Of a DNA stretch of 46,308 nt, positions 14,709-23,091 are shown piece by piece (the stretch's first letter is position 1; each line of letters begins with the position of its first letter). Source of the DNA: Leclercia adecarboxylata (lineage in GTDB: Bacteria; Pseudomonadota; Gammaproteobacteria; Enterobacterales; Enterobacteriaceae); contig DERO01000012.1 in the NCBI GenBank assembly GCA_002360945.1, forward strand, positions 1 to 46,308, read 5' to 3'. The position numbers were made by a program, and so were the translations under genes. Below the pieces are notes generated by a model. That model saw only the letters and a program-made list of their open reading frames with translations, was not told the DNA's origin and made no database searches.

Positions 14709-16387
14709 CACCAGCTCCAGTTCAGGTTAAAGCCGAGCGTGAGATCGCTGGTTTCAAAGCCGTCCGGCTTCGAGAACGGCGTTCCGGCGAACAGGTCGTA
14801 GCCGGTGTTAAAGGCGTTGCCGCGCAGGCCCGCCACGCCGCCCGCCAGGTGTTTACCCACCTGCAGATCCGAGCTGTAGCCGCCCACTTCGCCGTAGTCG
14901 GCACCCAGATAGAACTCCTGATTCGGCAGCGGCGTGCGCCAGGCGAGATCGTTACGCACGTACCAGCCGTGGCTGGCGCTCAGGGTGCGCTCGCCGTCAA
15001 AGCCGCGCACCGTCCAGCGGTTGCCGATGGCGAACTGATCCTGCGGCGTCAGGGGCGTGTTGCTGATCTGGCGCAGGTACTGGACGTTGTAGCGGAAGTT
15101 TTGCGTGCCGATGGCAAACGGCAGATCGAGTCCGGCGCTGAGCTGGGTAATTTTGCTCAGCGCAGTGGCATCGCCCCAGTACTCTTCCGGGGCAGGCTGC
15201 GCGCCAAACCAGCGGGTGCCGCGCTGGTAGCTGATGCCCGCATCCAGCGTCGCCTGACCGATGTAGTGGCGATGATCCAGCCCGATGCGCCAGCCCGCGG
15301 TCTGCCGGCGCTGGACGCCCACTTCCGTATCGTCGATATAGTTGCGGGTCTCCCGCGCCAGCACGTCGTAAGAGAAGGTGGTCTTTTGCGAGCCGCTGCG
15401 GTACAGCACGCGGCTGAGCTGGATGTCGAGGTTTTTGCTCTTACCGCTGTAGCGATAATCTTCGTTCAGCCCGGCGACGGTCTGATGGTAGTCGTAGTCG
15501 CTGCCGGTGACGCCCAGCATCCAGTAGCCAAAGGGCACCGAGTAGTGGGCGGTGTAGTTTTTGCTGCCTTTGCCGCCCTTGTCGTTCAGATCGTGGCTGG
15601 CAGAGACGTACAGCAGGTCGCTCAGGGAGAAGGGGTTATCCAGCGACAGCGTCACGCCGCCCTGGTAGCGCCCGGTGGTTTCGGTCCCGGCGTCGTCCAG
15701 CGACAGGCCGATACGCCACATTTTGCTCTGCTTACGCGTAATCACCACGTCGCTCTCGCCAGGATTTTCTCCCGGCAGCAGCTCCATATTGGCCTCGACC
15801 GTCGGCAGGCGCTGCAGGTTCTCCAGCCCCTGTTCAATATCGCGCAGATCCAGCAGGTTCCCCTCGTGGGCCGGGAAGGCACTGTAAAGCTGGATATAGT
15901 CGTCGCTCTCTTCGGTCAGCTTCACGTGGCGGATGGTGCCCGGCACGATGGCCAGTTTCAGCGTTCCGCTCTTCAGATCCTGCGACGGGGCCAGCACGCG
16001 GGTGGTGATCCAGCCGTGGTCGACGATGCGGTTCTGCAGGGTACTCATCAGCAGGTTGATCCCTTTCCCGCCCAGACAGCGCCCCTGAGCCTGGTCTGCA
16101 ATACGTTGCAGCGGCAGCCAGTGGGGCAGGGCTTCCTGACCGCTCAGCTCGACGCGGTTAATTGGGAAACAGGGCGTTTCCGTCGGGAAGGCAATTTTGC
16201 CGTAGCCGGAGGATGGCTCAGACAGACGCACATCGGGAACGGGCGGCGTTAATTGCTGCTCTAATGCTCTCTGGCGCTGCTGCTGAATAATAAATTGATT
16301 ATCCGGTTCTGCGGCAAGGGCAGGGAACATTAACGTCAGGCCAGTGGCTGTCGTTATTATCAGGGCGAAATGGTGTCGGGCTTTCAT
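14708..16387 (-). CDS. cdiB: CdiB, two-partner secretion outer-membrane transporter
   Basis: A 559-residue protein of the FhaC/ShlB (TpsB) family, which exports CdiA through the outer membrane. It has a signal peptide ([25 protein letters not shown], then EPDN), a Gln-rich linker helix ([14 protein letters not shown]), two POTRA domains in about residues 60-220 (CFPINRVEL and the [26 protein letters not shown] segments) and a 16-stranded barrel. The conserved barrel block [13 protein letters not shown] carries the family's VRG-type motif of loop 6, and the protein ends in a strand with a C-terminal Trp (NLNWSW). I start at the ATG at 16387, which has AGGGA 7 bp upstream and begins the signal peptide. 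The paired promoter element at 16470-16530 lies about 83 bp upstream. Confidence 0.93.
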   Translation of the reverse strand: MKARHHFALIITTATGLTLMFPALAAEPDNQFIIQQQRQRALEQQLTPPVPDVRLSEPSSGYGKIAFPTETPCFPINRVELSGQEALPHWLPLQRIADQAQGRCLGGKGINLLMSTLQNRIVDHGWITTRVLAPSQDLKSGTLKLAIVPGTIRHVKLTEESDDYIQLYSAFPAHEGNLLDLRDIEQGLENLQRLPTVEANMELLPGENPGESDVVITRKQSKMWRIGLSLDDAGTETTGRYQGGVTLSLDNPFSLSDLLYVSASHDLNDKGGKGSKNYTAHYSVPFGYWMLGVTGSDYDYHQTVAGLNEDYRYSGKSKNLDIQLSRVLYRSGSQKTTFSYDVLARETRNYIDDTEVGVQRRQTAGWRIGLDHRHYIGQATLDAGISYQRGTRWFGAQPAPEEYWGDATALSKITQLSAGLDLPFAIGTQNFRYNVQYLRQISNTPLTPQDQFAIGNRWTVRGFDGERTLSASHGWYVRNDLAWRTPLPNQEFYLGADYGEVGGYSSDLQVGKHLAGGVAGLRGNAFNTGYDLFAGTPFSKPDGFETSDLTLGFNLNWSW

Positions 16388-16469
16388 CGGCGAATCCCTG
16401 CTGTGTAAGCAAAATGAATACAATGTGAATATGTGTAAAATTGTTTAAGTATTGGGGAGGGAAGGAAAG

Positions 16470-16530
16470 GGGGATTAATCCTAAAGCCCGGAATTATCCG
16501 AGTTTTGGGCTCCTTAAATCTGGTAGGTTA
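16470..16530 (-). promoter_or_regulatory. Upstream element of the cdi operon, Rcs-box-like, shared with the Ail-like gene
   Basis: On the minus strand TAGGATTAATCCCC (16483 to 16470) contains the perfect palindrome GGATTAATCC and matches the RcsAB consensus at about 9 of 14 positions. A second palindromic GGATAATTCC lies 5 bp away. The same two motifs with the same spacing occur at 2430-2460. A binding site for a dimeric response regulator is inferred. Confidence 0.45.
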
Positions 16531-16556
16531 GGGGTCTGCAAAGAATATATCGGGGG

Positions 16557-16590
16557 TTTCACGTGGATGGGGGGAAATATCCACGCGAAA
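16557..16590 (-). terminator. Hairpin after ydeI
   Basis: Arms TTTCGCGTGGAT and ATCCACGTGAAA (minus strand) form a 12-bp stem with one wobble and a 10-base G/C-rich loop, 17 bp beyond the ydeI stop. There is no T-run, so it may be a structural or Rho-linked terminator separating ydeI from the cdi promoter. Confidence 0.55.
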
Positions 16591-16607
16591 CTTAAGTGAA
16601 ATTAATG

Positions 16608-17000
16608 CTACTTCTGAATGCGGTCAACACGTACAACCGGCGGATTCATCTTTTTATCCAGACTGCCATTAATGCTGATCATCTGATCGGGTTTAACCGT
16701 GCGTCCGTCAAATACGGCCTGCGGAATTACCGTATCAATGGTGCCGGTCTTATCGCGGAATTTAAATTTATCACCGCCGGAGCCGTCAATTAAATTCCCG
16801 CGCAGGGAGATGGTAGCGCCATCGTGCATCTCTTTGGCCTGCTCCACGGTCATGGTTCGGGCATCCTCGGTGCCGCGATAACCCTCATCCAGCGAATGCG
16901 GTGGCGGCGGGGCAGCATCTTTCTCCAGTCCACCTTTATCTGCGGCATACGCCGTTGAGATTAAAAGACAACACAATAAGGGTGCGACGGTTAATTTCAT
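16608..17000 (-). CDS. ydeI: YdeI (OmdA), periplasmic OB-fold stress protein
   Basis: A 130-residue protein with a signal peptide ([19 protein letters not shown], then ADKGG). It belongs to the BOF family (bacterial OB-fold, YgiW/YdeI group). It matches my memory of E. coli YdeI closely: [50 protein letters not shown] and [14 protein letters not shown], ending VDRIQK. In Salmonella this protein (OmdA) supports resistance to antimicrobial peptides and is under Rcs and PhoPQ control. An AAGGAGG ribosome site sits just before the ATG. An RcsAB-like box lies 64 bp upstream at 17064-17077, which agrees with the known regulation. It is divergent from the ydeJ-containing operon; in E. coli ydeI and ydeJ are also neighbours. 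Confidence 0.93.
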   Translation of the reverse strand: MKLTVAPLLCCLLISTAYAADKGGLEKDAAPPPPHSLDEGYRGTEDARTMTVEQAKEMHDGATISLRGNLIDGSGGDKFKFRDKTGTIDTVIPQAVFDGRTVKPDQMISINGSLDKKMNPPVVRVDRIQK

Positions 17001-17063
17001 ACTGCCTCCTTGGTTTGGCTTGCTTGACAGATTAAGCCTGGTTGCTATTTTTTATTTTGCAAA

Positions 17064-17077
17064 CAGGAACAGTCTTA
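17064..17077 (-). promoter_or_regulatory. RcsAB-like box upstream of ydeI
   Basis: The minus-strand sequence TAAGACTGTTCCTG matches the RcsAB consensus TAAGAATATTCCTA at 11 of 14 positions, 64 bp from the ydeI start. Rcs control of ydeI is known in Salmonella, which supports this call. Confidence 0.6.
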
Positions 17078-17108
17078 ATCCAGTTTATCTATAAAAATCA
17101 TCTGGCTG

Positions 17109-17114
17109 TATAAT
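17109..17114 (+). promoter_or_regulatory. -10 box (TATAAT) of the 17143-19634 operon
   Basis: A perfect TATAAT 28 bp before the first ATG of the operon. A -35-like TTATCT lies 18 bp upstream. The promoter points away from ydeI, giving a divergent promoter pair in the 142-bp gap. Confidence 0.55.
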
Positions 17115-17142
17115 CTTAATAAACGAAACGGTGAGGTGATAT

Positions 17143-17655
17143 ATGGCAAAAGTAAAAGAAAAATCCCCACCTTTGCCCTGCGTGAAACAAAGTCATGCCG
17201 CCCTGCAGTTTGAATACAACGCCCACCGCTTCGGTTTCGTTCTGTTATTGCTGATTATTGCCGCTGCGCTGTTGGGGATTTTTTCAGGTGGTTATTTTAG
17301 CGAAGCGACAAAATCCAACGCTGCAAACACTGTGCAGGTGGAATACCAGCGCTTTGGCCGACTGCTCTCTCCCGTCGAGTTGAAAATTACCCTGCCGGGT
17401 CAAGGTAATGCCCCCCTGATGCTGCGAATTGGCGGGGAATATATGGCGCGCACGCAAACCGATAATATCTGGCCGCAGCCCGACGAAATGCACAGTGAGG
17501 GTGGGGAACTGGTGCTGGTTTATCAGGCGGTGAAACCGCGGAAAAATTTTACCGTCTGGCTCTATAGCACGCCCGAACAGCCCGGTAAAACCGTCACCAC
17601 TGTCACAGTAAATAATCAGCCGGGTCTCTCTTTCTGGCAATTTATCTATCCGTAG
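17143..17655 (+). CDS. Single-pass membrane protein, unrecognised
   Basis: A 170-residue protein with a cytoplasmic N terminus of about 30 residues, one hydrophobic helix (about 32-50, FVLLLLIIAAALLGIFSGG) and a soluble, probably periplasmic, strand-rich domain of about 120 residues (VEYQRFGRLLSPVELKITLP, then PLMLRIGGEYMA, and a final FWQFIYP). No catalytic motif is evident. GAGGTGAT precedes the ATG. The next gene, a DUF421 protein, starts 9 bp after its stop, and the pair recurs in my memory of enterobacterial genomes as co-encoded envelope proteins; a joint role is likely but undefined. Confidence 0.75.
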   Translation: MAKVKEKSPPLPCVKQSHAALQFEYNAHRFGFVLLLLIIAAALLGIFSGGYFSEATKSNAANTVQVEYQRFGRLLSPVELKITLPGQGNAPLMLRIGGEYMARTQTDNIWPQPDEMHSEGGELVLVYQAVKPRKNFTVWLYSTPEQPGKTVTTVTVNNQPGLSFWQFIYP

Positions 17656-17664
17656 GGGACCAGT

Positions 17665-18117
17665 ATGGAAATGATACTCAGAGCGGCGGCGATTTATCTG
17701 ATTCTGCTGGTGGTATTTAAAATAGCCGGACGTCGGGCGCTGCTGCAAATGACCAGCTTTGATCTAATCCTGTTATTGATTATTAGTGAGGCCACCCAAC
17801 AGGCGCTGCTGGGGGAAGATTTTTCGGTGACTGGCGCTATGTTGACCATTATTACGCTGGTGGTGATTGATATGCTGTTTGGCGTGATAAAAAAATATAT
17901 CTCCGGCGCGGAATCAATGCTCGATGGCTCACCGGTTATTCTGGTAGTGCACGGTGAATTACAGAACGAAAAATTAAAAAAAGTGGATGTCTCCTGTGAC
18001 GATATTCTGGTGTCAGCCCGACAAAATCACGGAATATATCAGCTGGAGAAGATTAAATACGCAATCCTTGAACGAAATGGGCATATTTCGATTATTCCCG
18101 AAGAGAGTGAATCATGA
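17665..18117 (+). CDS. DUF421 (YetF-like) membrane protein
   Basis: A 150-residue protein with about three N-terminal hydrophobic helices (residues 1-20, 28-50 and 55-75) and a C-terminal cytoplasmic domain. This is the layout of DUF421/YetF proteins. The GRRALLQMTSFDLILLLIIS block and the later LDGSPVILVVHGEL block are typical of the family, whose biochemical function is not established. It is shorter than Bacillus YetF because the second half of the soluble domain is minimal. The gene is 9 bp after its upstream neighbour and overlaps ydeJ by 4 bases (ATGA), so the three are translated together. Confidence 0.82.
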   Translation: MEMILRAAAIYLILLVVFKIAGRRALLQMTSFDLILLLIISEATQQALLGEDFSVTGAMLTIITLVVIDMLFGVIKKYISGAESMLDGSPVILVVHGELQNEKLKKVDVSCDDILVSARQNHGIYQLEKIKYAILERNGHISIIPEESES

Positions 18118-18638
18118 AAGAAAATATCTGGAACCAGGCCAAAACTACCAAAGAACTCACCCGTCAGGTGTCTACCGTGTTGACCGATCTGGGCTGGCTG
18201 CTTACCACAGCCGAGTCCTGCACCGGCGGCAATGTGGCCTCAGCACTCTGTGCAGAAAAGGATACCGCCTCGTTCTTTGGTACCGGCGTGGTGACCTTTA
18301 ACAATGAGGCCAAGCACAAGGTGCTGGGGGTCAGTAATGACACCCTGGAAAAATACACCGCCGTCAGTAGCCAGACGGTAGGCGAGATGGCCGAAGGGGC
18401 ACTGAAGCTGGCCGATGCAGATATCAGTATCGCCATCAGCGGATATGCGGGGCCAGACGGCGGCGAAGATGGCACCCCGGCGGGCACCGTCTGGTTTGGC
18501 TGGTGTTTTCGCGGCGAGGTAACAACCGCTGTGCAGCACTTCACCGGCGAGTGTGAGGACGTTATTGAGAAGGCGGTTCGCTATGCGCTTTCAGAAATGT
18601 TGCGGCAAATCCCGCAATGGAAAAAGCAGCTGCATTAA
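18114..18638 (+). CDS. ydeJ: YdeJ, CinA C-terminal domain protein
   Basis: A 174-residue stand-alone CinA_C domain. It shows the family's nucleotide-binding block TTAESCTGGNVASALC (about 31-46), FFGTGVVTFNNEAKHKVLGV, the SGYAGPDGGEDGTPAGTVWFG loop (about 108-128) and a C-terminal helix. The related PncC (YgaD) hydrolyses nicotinamide mononucleotide to the acid form. The paralogue YdeJ in E. coli showed no clear activity as I recall, so the reaction here is uncertain. It overlaps the DUF421 gene by ATGA and lies 9 bp before the SDR gene. Neighbourhood with ydeI agrees with the E. coli order. Confidence 0.9.
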   Translation: MKENIWNQAKTTKELTRQVSTVLTDLGWLLTTAESCTGGNVASALCAEKDTASFFGTGVVTFNNEAKHKVLGVSNDTLEKYTAVSSQTVGEMAEGALKLADADISIAISGYAGPDGGEDGTPAGTVWFGWCFRGEVTTAVQHFTGECEDVIEKAVRYALSEMLRQIPQWKKQLH

Positions 18639-18647
18639 GGAGAGGCT

Positions 18648-19634
18648 ATGAGTGTGGTGGTGATTACCGGCGCAACGGCTGGGGTAGGTAAGGCGACGGC
18701 GCTGCGGTTTGCAGCGGCGGGCTACGACGTGGGCCTGATCGCCCGCGATGACCACAGCCTGGAGGCCACGCGGGCCGAGGTGGCGAACTACGGCGTCCAC
18801 TGCCACGCGGTGAGCGTGGACGTGGTGGACGCCGCGGCGCTGAGCCAGGCGGCGCAGACGCTGGCCGACCGGCTGGGGGCAATCGACGTGTGGATTAACA
18901 ACGCCATGTGTACCACCCTGGCGCCGTTTTACAGCATCACCGACGATGAATTCCGCCGGGTGACGGAGGTGACCTATCTGGGCTGCGTCAACGGCACCCG
19001 GGCCGCCATGGAGCATATGATCCCCCTGGACCGCGGGGTGATTATCCAGATCGGCTCCGCGCTGGCCTACCGCTCCATTCCGCTGCAGTCGGCCTACTGT
19101 GGTGCCAAAGCGGCGATCCGCGGCTTTACCGACGCGCTACGTACCGAGCTGATGCATGAGCGCAGCGGCGTGCATCTGGCGATGGTGCAGATGCCGGGGC
19201 TTAACACCCCGCAGTTTGACTGGGCGCGGAATAAGTTTGCGTACAGCATGCGCCCGGTCGCGCCGGTGTTTCAGCCGGAGGTCGCCGCCGAGGCCATCTT
19301 TGGCGTGGCGCAGCGACCGGTACGCGAGCTGTGGGTGGGGCGCAGCACCATCGGGGCGATTGTCGGCCAGTTCCTGTTCCCCGGTTTTCTCGACCGGATG
19401 ATGGTGAAAAAGGCCTGGGAGGGGCAGATGGAGGAGGCGCTCAACCCGCCTGAGCGGCGGGATAACCTGAACGAACCGGTCGGCGGCGAGCACCGGGTAC
19501 ACGGTCGTTTTACCCTGGAAGCCAAACCCCGCGCGGCGGCGATCACCTCCGGTGTACCGGGCAAAGCCCTGCTCGGCACCGCCGTCCTGGCCGGGCTGCT
19601 GTTAATGGGTAAGTGTCTCACCCGACGAAAATAG
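18648..19634 (+). CDS. SDR-family oxidoreductase with C-terminal extension
   Basis: A 328-residue classical short-chain dehydrogenase. The cofactor loop TGATAGVG (residues 7-14) and IARDD (32-36) suggest NADP or NAD use. NNAM in place of NNAG, then SALAYRS and the catalytic YCGAK complete the active site. The last 80 residues extend past the usual fold and end with a hydrophobic helix (ALLGTAVLAGLLLMG) before KCLTRRK, so the enzyme may be anchored in the inner membrane. The substrate is unknown. An AGGAGAGGCT ribosome site precedes the ATG. It is the last gene of the operon starting at 17143. A REP-type repeat follows. Confidence 0.88.
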   Translation: MSVVVITGATAGVGKATALRFAAAGYDVGLIARDDHSLEATRAEVANYGVHCHAVSVDVVDAAALSQAAQTLADRLGAIDVWINNAMCTTLAPFYSITDDEFRRVTEVTYLGCVNGTRAAMEHMIPLDRGVIIQIGSALAYRSIPLQSAYCGAKAAIRGFTDALRTELMHERSGVHLAMVQMPGLNTPQFDWARNKFAYSMRPVAPVFQPEVAAEAIFGVAQRPVRELWVGRSTIGAIVGQFLFPGFLDRMMVKKAWEGQMEEALNPPERRDNLNEPVGGEHRVHGRFTLEAKPRAAAITSGVPGKALLGTAVLAGLLLMGKCLTRRK

Positions 19635-19636
19635 GC

Positions 19637-19702
19637 AGGCCGGGTAAGGCGTCGGTGCAGTCTGTTCCCCCTCACCCCAACCCTCTCCCTCAAGGGAGAG
19701 GG
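19637..19702. repeat. Composite REP plus GC-rich hairpin element
   Basis: A partial GGCCGGGTAAGGCGTCGG unit is followed by CCCTCTCCC (19681-19689) and GGGAGAGGG (19694-19702), a perfect 9-bp stem with a 4-base loop. It lies between the convergent SDR and cydB genes. The 21 bases 19669-19689 recur inverted at 11-31. It probably acts as a bidirectional terminator. Confidence 0.75.
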
Positions 19703-19714
19703 AGCCAATCGTGC

Positions 19715-20725
19715 TCAATGATAACCCTCGGTATCCGTCACCTTGCCGCGAAACACGTAGTAGCTCCAGGCGGTGTAGACCAGGATCAGCGGGATGATCA
19801 GCAGCGTACCCACCAGCATAAACAGCTGACTGGAAGGCGGGGCGGCGGCGTCCCAGATGGTGATGCGTGGCGGGATAATGTTCGGCCACAGGCTGATGCC
19901 CAGCCCGCTGAAACCGAGGAAAATCAGCCCGAGGGTCAGAAGGAAGGGCCTGGCGTGGCTGTCCGGATTACGGGTGAGCCGCCAGATCAAAACCCCAAAT
20001 ACCGCCACCAGCAGTGGCACCGGCAGGAAGTAGAAGAAGTTAGGCAACGAGAACCAGCGTTCGGAGACATACTGCCAGCCCAGCGGCGTCCAGATGCTCA
20101 CCACCGCCACCACGCCCAGCAGCGCCAGCAGCACCTTGCGGGTCAGATCGCGCATATGATGCTGTAACGCCCCCTCGCTTTTCATGATCAGCCAGGTGGT
20201 GCCCAGCAGGGTATAGGCCACCATCAGCCCCAGCCCGCAGAAAAGGTTGAAGGGCGTCAGCCAGTCCAGCGCGGAACCGGCAAAGCGCCGTCCCTCCACG
20301 TCGAAACCGTTAATCATCGCCCCGACCACAATACCCTGGCTGAAGGTCGCCAGCAGCGAGCCGCCGGCGAAGGAGTAGTCCCAGAAGGCACGGTGCGACG
20401 GCGTGGCTTTAAAGCGAAACTCAAAGGCTACGCCGCGGAAGATCAGGCCAATCAACATGGCGGTCAGGGGAATCGTCAGGGCGTCGATGATCACCGCATA
20501 GGCCAGCGGGAAGGCGCCGAATAGCCCCGCGCCTCCCAGCACCAGCCAGGTTTCGTTTCCGTCCCACACCGGGGCGACGCTGTTGACCATTACGTCTCGC
20601 GCCTGCGGATCGCGCTCAAAGTAGAAGAGCATGCCGATACCCAAATCGAACCCATCCATAATGATGTACATCAGGGTGGCGAAGACGATGATGGCAAACC
20701 AGATCACTGAGATATCGACGCCCAT
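19715..20725 (-). CDS. cydB: Cytochrome bd-type quinol oxidase subunit II (CioB type)
   Basis: A 336-residue polytopic protein with about eight to nine membrane helices. It starts with WFAIIVFATLMYIIMDGFDLGIG, the hallmark of CydB/CioB subunits, followed by VWDGNETWLVLGGAGLFGAFP and FRGVAFEFR. Its length fits the cyanide-insensitive (Cio, CyxB) branch rather than E. coli CydB (379 residues). It forms the oxidase complex with the subunit I encoded upstream, reducing oxygen to water with electrons from quinol. Its ATG overlaps the cydA stop by one base (TAATG). I saw no CydX-like small gene after it. The symbol is generic, and cioB or cyxB may be the better name. Confidence 0.92.
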   Translation of the reverse strand: MGVDISVIWFAIIVFATLMYIIMDGFDLGIGMLFYFERDPQARDVMVNSVAPVWDGNETWLVLGGAGLFGAFPLAYAVIIDALTIPLTAMLIGLIFRGVAFEFRFKATPSHRAFWDYSFAGGSLLATFSQGIVVGAMINGFDVEGRRFAGSALDWLTPFNLFCGLGLMVAYTLLGTTWLIMKSEGALQHHMRDLTRKVLLALLGVVAVVSIWTPLGWQYVSERWFSLPNFFYFLPVPLLVAVFGVLIWRLTRNPDSHARPFLLTLGLIFLGFSGLGISLWPNIIPPRITIWDAAAPPSSQLFMLVGTLLIIPLILVYTAWSYYVFRGKVTDTEGYH

Positions 20726-22128
20726 TATGGTTTCTCCTCTTCCGGTACCGGTTCTGCCGCCGAGAGCGGACGCGCGGGCCTGCCGTCGGTATTCAACGAG
20801 AGATTGTCGGTCGGCTGCGGCCCTTTCTTAATCAACCGCACCAGATAGACATACCCTACGCCAAACACCGAGCAGTAGACGACGAAAAACGCCAGCAGGC
20901 TGATGCTCATTTGCAGGGTGCTGTGCAGCGATACCGCATCAATGGTGCGCAGATAGCCATACACCACCCACGGCTGGCGGCCCACTTCGGTGGTGATCCA
21001 GCCTGCGAGGATTGCCACCAGCCCGGCGGGCCCCATGCAGAGGGCAAACCAGTGGAACGGGCGGGAGTGGTAGAGTCGATGGCGGCGGCGTAGCCACAGG
21101 CTGGCGACCCCCATCAGGATCATCAGCAGTCCGAGGCCCACCATTACGCGGAACGACCAGAAGACGATCAGCGAGTTGGGCCGCTCATCTTTCGGGAAAT
21201 CCTTCAGCGCCGGGACCTGCTTGTCCAGGCTGTGGGTGAGGATGAGGCTACCGAGCGCCGGGATCTCCAGCCCGTATTTGGTGCGCTCTTCTTCCATATC
21301 CGGCACGCCAAACAGCAGCAGCGGCGTGGCTTCACCGGGGGGATTTTCCCAGTGCCCTTCAATGGCGGCAATTTTCGCCGGCTGATGTTCGAGGGTGTTC
21401 AGACCGTGCATATCCCCGACAAAGGCCTGAATTGGCGCGACCAGCAGCGCCATCCACAGCGCCATCGAGAACATTTTGCGCACCGCCGGGGTGTCGTTGC
21501 CGCGCAGCAGATGCCAGGCCCCCGATGCGCCAACAAACAGGGCGCTGCTCAGGAAAGCGGCGATGGACATGTGGATCAGGCGATACGGGAACGAGGGGTT
21601 AAAGATGATGGCGAACCAGTCCTCGGGGATAACCTGGCCGTTCTCAATGCTGAAGCCCTGCGGGGTGTGCATCCAGCTGTTGGAGGCGAGGATCCAGAAG
21701 GTAGACATCAGGGTACCCAGCGCCACCATACAGGTAGCAAAAAAGTGCAGGCCGGGCCCGACCTTGTTCCAGCCAAACAGCATCACGCCGAGGAAACCCG
21801 CTTCAAGGAAGAAGGCGGTTAAGACTTCATAGGTGAGCAGCGGGCCGGTGATGCTCCCGGCGAACTGGGAGAAGCCGCTCCAGTTGGTACCAAACTGGTA
21901 GGCCATGACCAGGCCGGAGACCACGCCCATGCCGAAGTTAACGGCGAAGATTTTTAACCAGAAGTGATACAGCGAACGCCAGACGTCGTTCTTCGTTCTT
22001 AGCCACATGCCCTCAAGCACCACCAGATAGCTGGCGAGGCCGATGGTTAAGGCCGGGAAGATAATGTGAAACGACACTGTGAAGGCGAACTGAAGCCTGG
22101 CGAGATGGAACGCATCGAGTTCGAACAT
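20725..22128 (-). CDS. cydA: Cytochrome bd-type quinol oxidase subunit I (CioA type)
   Basis: A 467-residue haem-bearing subunit. RLQFAFTVSFH gives the N-terminal His (H21), the equivalent of CydA H19. E101 and E109 in TYEVLTAFFLEAGFLGVML and H186 in PYRLIHMS match the conserved haem and proton-channel residues. GWITTEVGRQPWVVYG is the quinol-site block. The protein is about 55 residues shorter than E. coli CydA, mainly in the Q-loop, as in the Cio/Cyx branch, which is often cyanide-tolerant. It is co-transcribed with subunit II. It lies 75 bp downstream of katN, behind a terminator hairpin, so it may also receive readthrough from that stress operon. Confidence 0.93.
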   Translation of the reverse strand: MFELDAFHLARLQFAFTVSFHIIFPALTIGLASYLVVLEGMWLRTKNDVWRSLYHFWLKIFAVNFGMGVVSGLVMAYQFGTNWSGFSQFAGSITGPLLTYEVLTAFFLEAGFLGVMLFGWNKVGPGLHFFATCMVALGTLMSTFWILASNSWMHTPQGFSIENGQVIPEDWFAIIFNPSFPYRLIHMSIAAFLSSALFVGASGAWHLLRGNDTPAVRKMFSMALWMALLVAPIQAFVGDMHGLNTLEHQPAKIAAIEGHWENPPGEATPLLLFGVPDMEEERTKYGLEIPALGSLILTHSLDKQVPALKDFPKDERPNSLIVFWSFRVMVGLGLLMILMGVASLWLRRRHRLYHSRPFHWFALCMGPAGLVAILAGWITTEVGRQPWVVYGYLRTIDAVSLHSTLQMSISLLAFFVVYCSVFGVGYVYLVRLIKKGPQPTDNLSLNTDGRPARPLSAAEPVPEEEKP

Positions 22129-22151
22129 CGTACTCTACCCCTGTCAGCGAA

Positions 22152-22174
22152 ATGCCCCGTAAGAAACGGGGCAT
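22152..22174 (-). terminator. Terminator hairpin after katN
   Basis: A perfect 9-bp stem ATGCCCCGT/ACGGGGCAT with a 5-base loop, then TTTCG on the minus strand. It lies 30 bp beyond the katN stop and just upstream of the cydA start. Confidence 0.75.
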
Positions 22175-22203
22175 CGTGGTACAGCATGGACTTCGGCGCG
22201 GGG

Positions 22204-23076
22204 TTACGGTTTTTTCTTACCGGCCCCCAGCTCCGCGCCCGTCAACGGATTGTCCTTCGGATCCGACTCGGTGCGCGCCGCCATCGCTTTCAACAGAGCA
22301 GCCTGCTCTTTCGAAAGCGTGACCTGAGCGCTACCGTCGCCCCCGTCAACGGCGGGTTGTGGATCGGCAACGTACTCAAAGTTTTCGTCGCTGTTCCAGC
22401 TGCCGCGAAGATCATCCCCTGCAGACATATTGTAGTAGGTGGTTGAATATTGTTCGATAGGCGGCAGTTTCCCCGGTGGGAAATTATTGCGAATCGACTG
22501 CAGCGCCTTCTCAAACGAGAGCTGGTGCGCGGCTTCACGGGTCATCAGGAACGCGAGGGCATCTTTTACCCCGACATCGTCAGTGACGTTGATCAGGCGT
22601 TCATAGATGATCTTGGCGCGTGCTTCCGCCGCGATATTCGAACGCAGATCGGCGGTAGGCTCGCCAATGGTGTCGATATAGGCCGCCGTCCACGGCACGC
22701 CGCCGGAGTTGGTCAGTGGTGGTCCACCGCCGTACAGCAGAGAGGTGATGTGGCTGTCGTTACCGTTGGCCGTCAGGGAGCGATAGAGCTCCGCTTCCTG
22801 TTCGGTGCCTTCTGCCAGTTCGCCTTTGGCACCTTTATTCAGCATACCGACCAGGGTCCCGATAATTTCGAGGTGGCTCAGCTCTTCGGTAGCGATATCC
22901 ATCAGCATTTCACGGCGACCTGCATCGTCATCGCCCAGACCCTGGGTGAAGTAACGGCAGGCGGCAGCCAGCTCGCCCTGAGGGCCGCCGAACTGTTCGA
23001 GCAGCAGGTTCGCGAGGCCGGGATTTGGCTCAGCAACGCGAACGGTGTATTGCAACTGTTTTACGTGTCGAAACAT
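22204..23076 (-). CDS. katN: Manganese (non-haem) catalase KatN
   Basis: A 290-residue cytoplasmic protein of the dimanganese catalase family, which breaks down hydrogen peroxide. It is a ferritin-like four-helix bundle with metal-ligand candidates E35 (GELAAACRYF), E65 and H68 (TEELSHLE) in the first pair, and the second set in ARAKIIYERL and AAHQLSFEKAL (about 140-180). The length fits the family. It is the last gene of the yciG-yciF-yciE-katN run, as in Salmonella, where this cluster depends on RpoS. A good ribosome site (CAGGAGTGAG) precedes the ATG. The charged tail ending GKKKP is ordinary for the family. Confidence 0.93.
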   Translation of the reverse strand: MFRHVKQLQYTVRVAEPNPGLANLLLEQFGGPQGELAAACRYFTQGLGDDDAGRREMLMDIATEELSHLEIIGTLVGMLNKGAKGELAEGTEQEAELYRSLTANGNDSHITSLLYGGGPPLTNSGGVPWTAAYIDTIGEPTADLRSNIAAEARAKIIYERLINVTDDVGVKDALAFLMTREAAHQLSFEKALQSIRNNFPPGKLPPIEQYSTTYYNMSAGDDLRGSWNSDENFEYVADPQPAVDGGDGSAQVTLSKEQAALLKAMAARTESDPKDNPLTGAELGAGKKKP

Positions 23077-23091
23077 AGGCTCACTCCTGGG

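Noticed and set aside
14849..16252. 467-residue plus-strand frame opposite cdiB
   Set aside because: It is the antisense shadow of a gene with a clear TpsB signature.
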